Positions 1 through 5,976 of a DNA stretch of 13,462 bases are shown here, piece by piece. Made by a program: the position numbers and the translations under genes. Origin of the DNA: DASSKA01 sp035765755 (GTDB taxonomy: Bacteria; Actinomycetota; Actinomycetes; Propionibacteriales; Nocardioidaceae); contig DASTWW010000230.1 in the NCBI GenBank assembly GCA_035765755.1, forward strand, positions 1 to 13,462, given 5' to 3'. The notes under the pieces are model-generated. The model made no database searches, had not been told where the DNA came from, and saw only the letters and a program-made list of their open reading frames with translations. Within the stretch, counting starts at the first letter, position 1; each line of letters starts with the position of its first letter.

Positions 1-220
1 CCTCAACCTGGAGTACAAGCTCGAGGTCTGGGACTCCCCCAACTCCGCCGGCATCATCATCGACGCCGTCCGCGCCGCCAAGATCGCCCTCGACCGCGGC
101 ATCGGCGGCCCCATCCTGTCCGCCTCGACCTACCTGATGAAATCCCCACCGGTGCAGATGGCCGACGACAAGGGCCGCGAACAGCTCGAAGCCTTCATTC
201 GCGGCGACGTCGAGCGCTGA
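1..220 (+). CDS. ino1: Inositol-3-phosphate synthase, C-terminal fragment (5' end outside window)
   Basis: Reading from base 2 gives 72 residues ending at the TGA at 218-220. The fragment carries the conserved C-terminus of actinobacterial myo-inositol-1-phosphate synthase: WDSPNSAGIIIDAVRAAKIA, then a GGPILSAS segment and YLMKSPPVQ. The enzyme converts glucose-6-phosphate to inositol-3-phosphate in an NAD-dependent reaction in the cytoplasm. It feeds phosphatidylinositol and, in actinobacteria, mycothiol. The remainder of the protein (Rossmann NAD domain and most of the catalytic domain) lies upstream of the window, so integrity and start cannot be judged. A strong hairpin begins 8 bases after the stop, so the transcript probably ends here. 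Identification rests on the characteristic motifs and is confident. Confidence 0.93.
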   Translation, partial: LNLEYKLEVWDSPNSAGIIIDAVRAAKIALDRGIGGPILSASTYLMKSPPVQMADDKGREQLEAFIRGDVER

Positions 221-228
221 CCTGCCCC

Positions 229-280
229 GACACAGCAAGACCGCCGCTCCCAGCACAGGGCGCGGCGGTCTTGTCGTGTC
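229..280 (+). terminator. Hairpin terminator after ino1
   Basis: Arms 229-247 and 262-280 are complementary over 19 positions with two adjacent mismatches, around a 14-nt loop; the core AAGACCGCCGC/GCGGCGGTCTT is perfect. It starts just after the ino1 stop. The downstream arm contains T-rich bases (TCTTGTCGTGTCTCT) but there is no long U-tract, which is common for actinobacterial terminators. Intrinsic termination is inferred from structure and position. Confidence 0.85.
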
Positions 281-313
281 TCTGACCCCATTTCGAGGGA
301 CAGTCACGGATCT

Positions 314-720
314 TCAGGGCCGTGCACCTGCCGTTAGCGGAGACCCACCGAGAGATCCCGCAGGGCAGCCGGGCTCACAAGGTCGGGGCGTTCCTCTCCA
401 TCCCAGCGCGTGCATGAGGCGAGCCACGGCGAGCGCCAGCCGACACGGATTGAGCACCTGTCCCCAGCCCGCTCGGACCGTGGTGTCCCTGGCAACCAGA
501 CTGGCGATGTCGCGGTCGTAGTCGTCCCACCGGTCCAGGGCGAGCTCGTGACCCAATCGGCCGTCGAGCTCGACGACCAGTCCGATGTCGAGGTAGTCCA
601 CGTCCCGGTAGGCGCAATCGCACCCACTCCCGTCGGCGGAACCGGCTGCGGATGAAGCCATGGTCGAGCCCACAGGCGAGCACCTGGAAGCACGCGACCA
701 CGCCATCCTGCGGCGTCCAT
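314..720 (-). pseudogene. Decayed AbiEi-type antitoxin / DUF559-like protein with internal deletion and frameshift
   Basis: Two recognisable modules of one family lie on the minus strand in different frames. The upstream module (about 713 down to 626) reads QDGVVACFQVLACGLDHGFI and then RRREWVRL, which resembles the N-terminal winged-helix part of actinobacterial proteins annotated as type IV toxin-antitoxin AbiEi-family antitoxin domain-containing. The downstream module (about 612 down to 317) reads YRDVDYLDIGLVVELDGRLG, then DRWDDYDRD and RAGWGQVLNPCRLA, the typical DUF559-like C-terminus of the same family. The modules meet at about 608-626, so most of the middle of a protein that, from memory, is near 300 residues is missing, and the junction shifts frame by one. 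In the upstream frame a TGA lies just ahead (about 729-731) with no ATG after it; the ATG at 718-720 is out of frame. No partner toxin gene is seen. Expression of a working product is unlikely. Confidence 0.72.
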
Positions 721-957
721 GCCCTGCAACGAAATGCACGTCATGAGTGAGAGACACCGGAGCGCCATGGGCACTATTTGGCCATGGGGCTCCGGTAGCT
801 CCCCGGATGGCGCTGCGGGTTCCCGGACAGCAGCGACGAGTCCATGGCGACCGGTTCTGGGCGATCGTCGGTGCGCTCGCACCAGCGGACCGGTGCGTTC
901 CGGGACAACGTCGCGTGCGCCGCACCATCTGGGGAACACTGAACAGGTGATGTCGCA
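721..957. other. Intergenic stretch between the pseudogene and the MFS gene
   Basis: No convincing gene is present. All frames translate to composition-driven Arg/Pro/Ser-rich sequence without a recognisable domain. The stretch holds the inverted repeat at 756-796 and, at its right end, the Shine-Dalgarno sequence AGGTGA (945-950), seven bases before the GTG of the MFS gene. It may also contain unrecognisable 5' remains of the neighbouring pseudogene. I see no clear -35/-10 pair for the MFS gene. Confidence 0.6.
756..796. repeat. 15-bp inverted repeat, possible bidirectional terminator
   Basis: Arms 756-770 (ACCGGAGCGCCATGG) and 782-796 (CCATGGGGCTCCGGT) pair at 14 of 15 positions, the exception being G764 opposite G788. 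The loop is 11 nt (GCACTATTTGG). The repeat lies between the head of the minus-strand pseudogene and the plus-strand MFS gene. It has no U-tract on either side. It could be a transcription barrier, a regulatory hairpin in the MFS leader, or a trace of a small mobile repeat; the sequence does not decide. Confidence 0.55.
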
Positions 958-2367
958 GTGACCGCAGCCCGCCACCTGCTCCACCTGCTCCGCGGTCGGT
1001 GGTTCCGCCGGCTGTTCACCGTCCGGGTGGCCAGCCAGTTCACCGACGGCGTGTTCCAGGTGGCGCTCGCGGCGTACGTCATCTTCTCCCCAGAGAAGCA
1101 GGCCACGCCGGGAGCGATCGCCGCCGCGCTGGCGGTCGTGCTGCTGCCGTTCAGCGCGCTCGGCCCGTTCGTCGGGGTGTTCCTCGACCGGTGGTCGCGA
1201 CGCCAGGTGCTCGCCTGGTCGAACTTCGTGAGGGTCGGCCTCGTCCTGGGCCTGGCGGTGGCGATGGCCGCCGGACTCCGCGGTCCGATCCTGTTCACGC
1301 TGATCCTGCTGAGCCTCTCGGTGAACCGGTTCCTGCTCGCCGGGCTGTCCGCCGCGCTCCCGCACGTGGTTCGCGCCGACGAGCTGATCACCGCCAACGC
1401 GCTCACCCCCACCGCCGGGACGCTGGCGTTCGTCGTCGGGCTCGGCGTGGGCACGGTCGGCCGGCTGCCGGGGGAGTCGACCGGGCTCGAGCCGGACGTG
1501 GGCGTGCTGTTCCTGGCGGCGGTGCTGTACGGCGCGGCGGGGGCGCTCGCCCTGCGCATCCCCCGAGACATGCTCGGCCCGGGACCGGACGCGGAACGGC
1601 CGGCCGTCCACGAGGCGGTGCGCGAGGTGGCCCGCGGCCTCGTCAGGGGACTGCGCCACCTGAGCGCACGCCGGCCGGCGGCCTACGGCCTGGGAGCGAT
1701 CGCCGCGCACCGGTTCTGCTACGGCATCTCGACGGTGGCCCTGATCCTGCTCTACCGCAACTACTTCCACGGCCCCGGCGAGACGAACGCCGCCCTGGCC
1801 GGGCTGTCGTTCGCGGTGCTGGTGTCCGGGGCGGGGTACGTCGCGGCCGCGCTGGCCACCCCGGTGGTGACCCAGCACATCTCCAGCCGCACCTGGATGA
1901 TCCTGCTGCTCTGCAGCGCGGCGCTCACCGAGGTGTTCCCGGGAGCGCTGTACACCCAGCCCGCGCTGCTGACCGCGGCGTTCTTCCTCGGTCTGGCCTC
2001 GCAGGGGCTGAAGATCTGCGTCGACACGCTGGTGCAGACCAATGTCGACGACGCCTACCGCGGGCGGGTGTTCTCGCTCTACGACGTGATCTTCAACGTC
2101 GCCTTCGTGGCCGCCGCGGCAGCGGCCGCCGTCGTACTCCCCTTCGACGGGAAGTCCTACACGGTGCTGGCCGCGATGGCACTCGGCTACCTGCTGACCG
2201 CGGCCGGGTACGCCGCCCTCACCCGGCGGAGCGCGCGTCCCACCACTCCAGCAGCGCCGCCTTTGCGTCCTCTGGAGACATCGGTCCGCGTTCCAGACGC
2301 TGCTCCAGCAGGAACCGGTAGGCCTCTCCCACCTCCCGACCCGGAGGGATGCCCAGGATCTCCATGA
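958..2367 (+). CDS. MFS transporter, substrate unknown
   Basis: The predicted protein has 469 residues with about eleven to twelve hydrophobic helices spread over residues 25-420. It carries an MFS motif-A-like loop between the second and third helices (GVFLDRWSRR, about residues 73-82). A second conserved loop, DDAYRGRVFSLYD, sits about two-thirds to three-quarters along. It is a cytoplasmic-membrane secondary transporter, probably an exporter, but the substrate cannot be read from sequence. The GTG at 958 is preceded by AGGTGA at 945-950 with seven-base spacing, which supports this start. The gene follows ino1 at a distance and converges on pcnA. The last 49 or so codons (2219-2367) lie antisense to the 3' end of pcnA and give a Pro/Ala-rich, non-membrane tail. 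That tail looks like read-through after loss of an earlier stop rather than a conserved domain. Confidence 0.88.
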   Translation: MTAARHLLHLLRGRWFRRLFTVRVASQFTDGVFQVALAAYVIFSPEKQATPGAIAAALAVVLLPFSALGPFVGVFLDRWSRRQVLAWSNFVRVGLVLGLAVAMAAGLRGPILFTLILLSLSVNRFLLAGLSAALPHVVRADELITANALTPTAGTLAFVVGLGVGTVGRLPGESTGLEPDVGVLFLAAVLYGAAGALALRIPRDMLGPGPDAERPAVHEAVREVARGLVRGLRHLSARRPAAYGLGAIAAHRFCYGISTVALILLYRNYFHGPGETNAALAGLSFAVLVSGAGYVAAALATPVVTQHISSRTWMILLLCSAALTEVFPGALYTQPALLTAAFFLGLASQGLKICVDTLVQTNVDDAYRGRVFSLYDVIFNVAFVAAAAAAAVVLPFDGKSYTVLAAMALGYLLTAAGYAALTRRSARPTTPAAPPLRPLETSVRVPDAAPAGTGRPLPPPDPEGCPGSP

Positions 2368-3682
2368 TCTGGTTGCCATCCAGGTCCGGCCGGATCGCGT
2401 CGAGTTCCTCCTGCTCGGCCAGTCGGGCGATGCGCTCCTCGAGGTGGTCGTAGCTGCGCCGCAGCCGCTCAGCCTTGCGCCGGTTGCGGGTGGTGCAGTC
2501 GGCGCGGGTCAGCACGTGCAGCCGCGCCAGCTGGTCCCCGGCATCGCGCACGTAGCGGCGGACCGCGGAGTCGGTCCACTCACCGGTCCCGTAGCCGTGG
2601 AACCGCAGGTGCTGCTCGACGAGCTGGCAGACCGCATCGATGTCGTCGTTGGAGAACCGCAGCGCCTTCATCCGCTTGCGGGTGATCTTGGCGCCCACCA
2701 CGTCGTGGTGGTGGAACGTGACCGTCCCGTCGCCGGAGAACCGCCGGGTCTTCGGCTTGCCGACATCGTGCATCAGCGCCGCGAACCGGCACACGAAGTC
2801 CGGGCCGCCGTTCGGCAGCCGGACCTCGAGCTCGATGGCCTGCTCCAGCACGGTCAGCGTGTGCTCGTAGACGTCCTTGTGCCGGTGGTGCTCGTCGCGC
2901 TCGAGGGCCAGCGCGGGCAGCTCCGGCAGCACCCGGTCGGCCAGCCCGGTCTCCACCAGCAGGGTCAGGCCGAGGCGAGGGTACGGCGCGGTGACCAGCT
3001 TCACCAGCTCGTCACGGACCCGCTCGGCGGAGACGATCTCGATGCGCTCGGCCATGGCGGTCATCGCCGACCGGACCTCGGGGTCGACGGTGAACCCGAG
3101 CTGCGCCGCGAACCGGGCGGCCCGCATCATCCGCAACGGGTCGTCGTCGAAGGAGTCCTCCGGCCGGCCCGGGGTGCGCAGCACCTTGTCGACCAGGTCG
3201 TCGAGACCGCCGTACGGGTCCTCGAACTCCTGCCCGGGCACCGTCACCGCCATCGCGTTGACGGTGAAGTCGCGGCGGCCCAGGTCGCCGGCGAGCGTGT
3301 CGCCGTAGGCCACCTCCGGCTTCCGCGAGGACGGGTCGTACTTGTCGGAGCGGTAGGTGGTGATCTCGATCTGCCAGCCGTCCTTGCGGCAGCCGATGGT
3401 GCCGAAGTCGCGGCCCATGTCCCAGATCGCGTCCGCCCATCCGGTGAGCAGCCGCTCCGTCGTGTCCGGACGCGCCGACGTGGTCAGGTCGAGGTCGTTG
3501 TGGAGGCGGCCCAGCAGCGCGTCGCGGACCGGTCCGCCGACCAGGGCGACCTCCTCGCCCGCCTTCCGGAACCGTTTGCCGAGGTCGTCGAGCACCGGCG
3601 AGACGCGCAGCAGCTCGCGCACCGCCGTCTGCTGGACCTGGCTCAGCCGGGCTCGATGACTGTTCTGGGACTCGTCGGGCAC
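2219..3682 (-). CDS. pcnA: CCA-adding enzyme (CCA tRNA nucleotidyltransferase)
   Basis: This 487-residue cytoplasmic enzyme builds or repairs the 3' CCA end of tRNAs using CTP and ATP. The class II nucleotidyltransferase head is visible: LVGGPVRD at 47-54, the metal-binding DLD at 63-65, and RRDFTVNAMA at 136-145. These are followed by DDPLRMMRAARFAAQLGF (180-197), the nucleotide- and tRNA-binding neck. An HD domain follows, with AALMHDVGKPKTR at 301-313 (His305/Asp306), as in actinobacterial homologues. The length is normal. The GTG start (3680-3682) lacks a Shine-Dalgarno sequence but lies 8 nt behind a TAGAGT -10 element, so translation may be leaderless. The gene is divergent from the DUF6049 gene, as Rv3907c is in M. 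tuberculosis, although no mutT4-type NUDIX gene lies between. Its 3' end overlaps the MFS frame by 149 bp. Confidence 0.96.
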   Translation of the reverse strand: MPDESQNSHRARLSQVQQTAVRELLRVSPVLDDLGKRFRKAGEEVALVGGPVRDALLGRLHNDLDLTTSARPDTTERLLTGWADAIWDMGRDFGTIGCRKDGWQIEITTYRSDKYDPSSRKPEVAYGDTLAGDLGRRDFTVNAMAVTVPGQEFEDPYGGLDDLVDKVLRTPGRPEDSFDDDPLRMMRAARFAAQLGFTVDPEVRSAMTAMAERIEIVSAERVRDELVKLVTAPYPRLGLTLLVETGLADRVLPELPALALERDEHHRHKDVYEHTLTVLEQAIELEVRLPNGGPDFVCRFAALMHDVGKPKTRRFSGDGTVTFHHHDVVGAKITRKRMKALRFSNDDIDAVCQLVEQHLRFHGYGTGEWTDSAVRRYVRDAGDQLARLHVLTRADCTTRNRRKAERLRRSYDHLEERIARLAEQEELDAIRPDLDGNQIMEILGIPPGREVGEAYRFLLEQRLERGPMSPEDAKAALLEWWDARSAG

Positions 3683-3690
3683 GGGAGGTA

Positions 3691-3696
3691 ACTCTA
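3691..3696 (-). promoter_or_regulatory. Putative -10 element (TAGAGT) of pcnA
   Basis: On the minus strand TAGAGT fits the actinobacterial TANNNT -10 consensus. Eight bases separate it from the GTG of pcnA, placing the expected transcription start within a couple of bases of the start codon. No good -35 is visible, which is usual in this group. The leaderless reading is an inference. Confidence 0.5.
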
Positions 3697-3700
3697 GTTG

Positions 3701-3755
3701 CGGGTCACGCCGGTCCCGACCGGTGCACGGTCGTTAGCATCGTGGGCGTGACCCG
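3701..3755. repeat. Nested inverted repeats in the pcnA/DUF6049 divergent promoter region
   Basis: CGGGTCACGCC (3701-3711) and GGCGTGACCCG (3745-3755) are a perfect 11-bp inverted repeat separated by 33 bp. Between them lies a second palindrome, CCGGTC-CC-GACCGG (3710-3723). The outer left arm is in the spacer upstream of the pcnA -10, and the outer right arm covers the start codon of the DUF6049 gene. This is an operator-like arrangement, but GC-rich DNA makes chance palindromes common and no regulator is identified. Confidence 0.45.
3735..3740 (+). promoter_or_regulatory. Putative -10 element (TAGCAT) for the DUF6049-murJ unit
   Basis: TAGCAT fits TANNNT and ends seven bases before the GTG at 3748, the spacing expected for leaderless transcription in actinobacteria. 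No Shine-Dalgarno sequence precedes that GTG or the in-frame GTG at 3742. This favours 3748 as the start and suggests that the DUF6049 and murJ genes are transcribed from here. Confidence 0.5.
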
Positions 3756-5976
3756 ACCCGCCGCCAGGCGCCTTGCCGCATGCCTTCTGACGGGTCTGCT
3801 GACGGTGCTCGCGGCGGGGCTGTTGCCTCCGCAGGCGCAGACCGCTGCGGCGGCGGAGGACACCTCGTCGGCACCTCTGCAGGTGACCATCGGGTCGCTG
3901 GCGCCCTCGACGATCCCCCGGCACGGACGGATCACGGTCACTGGCCGCATCACCAACCGCTCGGACATGACCTGGACCAACCTGCAGGCCTACCTGTTCA
4001 CCTCGTCCACGCCGATGCGCACCGCCGAGGAACTCGACGCGGCGGCGCACACCGACCCGACCGCCGAAGTCGGCGCCAGGCTCTACAAGCCGGGGCTGTA
4101 CGACGACGTGGGTGACCTGAACCCGGGACAGAGCACGAACTACGTGCTGTCCGTCCCGCGCCGCGCGTTGCAGATCACCGGGGAGCCGGGGGTCTACTGG
4201 GTCGGGGTGCACGTGCTCGGTGGCAACGTGGACGGCCGTGACGGGATCGCCGACGGGCGAGCGCGAACGTTCATGCCGCTGATGAGCCCTCGCGGTCCGG
4301 ACACCTCGCTGTCCCTCGTGGTCCCGATCCAGGGGCCCGTCGAGCGGCTCTCCGACGGCAGCCTCGCGCGCGCCACCGCGTGGAAGCGGCGGTTCGGCAC
4401 CGACGGCCGCCTCGGCCGGCTGCTCTCGCTGTGCGCCACCGCCAACCAGCCGTTCACCTGGGTGGTCGACCCCGCGGTGCTCGACGCGGCCTCCGCGATC
4501 GCTCGCGGCAACCCGCCGATCGCCATCGCGCCGCCCCGGGACATCGGGTCCTCGAGCGCCCCGTCCCCGTCGCCGAGCCCGTCGCCGTCGGAGTCGCCGA
4601 GCGGCACGCCGTCCGGGTCCCCAGGGCAGGGCTCCGCCCAGCTCAACCCGGCGCAGCAGGCGGCCTCGGACTGGGTCCGCGGGTTCCAGGCACAGGCCAC
4701 CGGCCGCGCCGTACTCGCCATGCCCTACGGAAACCTGGACGTCGCCTCGGTGATGCGCCACCAGGACGAGCCGCTGTACCGCCGGGCCGTCGCGTTGAGC
4801 ACCGACACCCTCCAGAAGCTCGGGATCGCCTCCTCCCCGGCGGTCTCCCCGCCGCGCGGGTTCCTACCTCAGGTCGCGGTGCACCAGCTGAGCAGCGCCA
4901 CCACCGTGCTGCTCAGCGACCGTGCGGTGCCCGGGGCGGCCACCCCGGTGCTGGCCGGCGGCGCGCCGCAGGGCCTCGCTGCAGGCGCCGGCAGCGCGGT
5001 CCCGCCCCGCGGCGCACGGCCCAGCATCGTGCTCATCGACTCCACTGCCAGCTCCGGCGGCCCCGGCCCCACCCCGCGCTTCGACGCGCTGGCGATCCGG
5101 CAACGCATCGTCAGCGAGGCCGCCGTGCATGCGCTCTCGCCCGACCGTACGCAACCGTTGGTCGTGTCCACCCCGGACCTGTGGAACCCCGGCGCCGACT
5201 GGCGCACCTCCAACTTCTTCGCCGGCCTCGACCTGTCCTGGCTGCACCACGTCGACATGCCCACCGTGCTGGCGGGCGCAGGCAACCCGGCCGGGCAGGT
5301 GCCGACCGCGGACAAGCTGGTCTACCCGCGGGTTCGCCGAGCGGCCGAGCTGCCGCAGGCCAACCTGCAGGCCACCCGGGAGCTGGTGCGCACCGGCCAG
5401 GTGCTGGCCGGGCTGCTCGCCGACAACGACAGTGTCGACACGGTGCTGGCCAAGTCCGGGATGCTGGCGTCCTCCGTGCGGGTCCGCAGCCATCCGAAGG
5501 TCGCCCAGGAGCACGCCATCGGCGCCGCGCGCCGGGTGCGCACCCTGATGCAGCGGGTGCGGATCGACGGGCCGTCGTTCGTGACCATGTCCAGCCAGGA
5601 GGGCACGTTCGCGGTCACCCTCGTCAACGGGCTGCGGCAACCGATCACCGTGGGCGTGGAGGCGGACACCGGCAGTCCCGACCTGTCCATCAGCGCCCCC
5701 GACCCGGTGACCCTGGCGGCAGGTCAGCGGGCGTCGGTGCGGCTGCACGCCACCGCACGGGACATCGGCGTGCACTCGGTGCGCCTGCTGCCCACCAACG
5801 CCAACGGCGTGCCGGTGGCCGCGGGCACCCGGTTCAGCGTGCGCAGCAGCCAGGTCGGCCTGGTCATCTGGATCATCATGGGCGTGGGCGCCGGGGTGCT
5901 GCTGATCGCCTCCGCGATCCGGATCGTGCGCCGGGTGCGGGGTCGCGACCGCTCCCGGGTACGGGTCTCCTCGTGA
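3748..5976 (+). CDS. DUF6049 family secreted, membrane-anchored protein (Rv3909-like)
   Basis: With the GTG at 3748 the protein has 742 residues; a GTG at 3742 would add two. An N-terminal signal peptide is clear: RRLAACLLTGLLTVLAAGLL, then Ala-rich sequence with probable cleavage near residue 36. A large extracytoplasmic region follows, interrupted by a Ser/Pro-rich linker at about residues 267-297. A single transmembrane helix (VGLVIWIIMGVGAGVLLIAS, about 703-722) and a basic cytoplasmic tail end the protein. This architecture and its place between pcnA and murJ match the DUF6049 family, including Rv3909 of M. tuberculosis. The molecular function is not established. Its conserved linkage to the lipid II flippase suggests a role in cell-wall assembly at the outer face of the membrane. 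Its TGA overlaps the murJ GTG, so the two are probably translationally coupled. Confidence 0.85.
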   Translation: MTRPAARRLAACLLTGLLTVLAAGLLPPQAQTAAAAEDTSSAPLQVTIGSLAPSTIPRHGRITVTGRITNRSDMTWTNLQAYLFTSSTPMRTAEELDAAAHTDPTAEVGARLYKPGLYDDVGDLNPGQSTNYVLSVPRRALQITGEPGVYWVGVHVLGGNVDGRDGIADGRARTFMPLMSPRGPDTSLSLVVPIQGPVERLSDGSLARATAWKRRFGTDGRLGRLLSLCATANQPFTWVVDPAVLDAASAIARGNPPIAIAPPRDIGSSSAPSPSPSPSPSESPSGTPSGSPGQGSAQLNPAQQAASDWVRGFQAQATGRAVLAMPYGNLDVASVMRHQDEPLYRRAVALSTDTLQKLGIASSPAVSPPRGFLPQVAVHQLSSATTVLLSDRAVPGAATPVLAGGAPQGLAAGAGSAVPPRGARPSIVLIDSTASSGGPGPTPRFDALAIRQRIVSEAAVHALSPDRTQPLVVSTPDLWNPGADWRTSNFFAGLDLSWLHHVDMPTVLAGAGNPAGQVPTADKLVYPRVRRAAELPQANLQATRELVRTGQVLAGLLADNDSVDTVLAKSGMLASSVRVRSHPKVAQEHAIGAARRVRTLMQRVRIDGPSFVTMSSQEGTFAVTLVNGLRQPITVGVEADTGSPDLSISAPDPVTLAAGQRASVRLHATARDIGVHSVRLLPTNANGVPVAAGTRFSVRSSQVGLVIWIIMGVGAGVLLIASAIRIVRRVRGRDRSRVRVSS

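Noticed and set aside
334..2379. A 681-codon open frame on the minus strand opposite the MFS gene
   Set aside because: Its translation is Arg/Gly/Glu/His-rich with no domain and is the antisense shadow of the GC-rich MFS gene; only its far end overlaps the AbiEi/DUF559 remnant.
4552..4635. Ser/Pro codon repeat in the DUF6049 gene as a tandem DNA repeat
   Set aside because: It encodes a flexible Ser/Pro linker of a surface protein with imperfect, in-frame codons; no separate DNA function is indicated.
4380..5972. In-frame upstream extension of murJ through the DUF6049 gene
   Set aside because: The upstream part is an Arg/Pro/Ala-rich out-of-frame shadow of the DUF6049 gene; MurJ homology begins right after the GTG at 5973, which overlaps the preceding stop.
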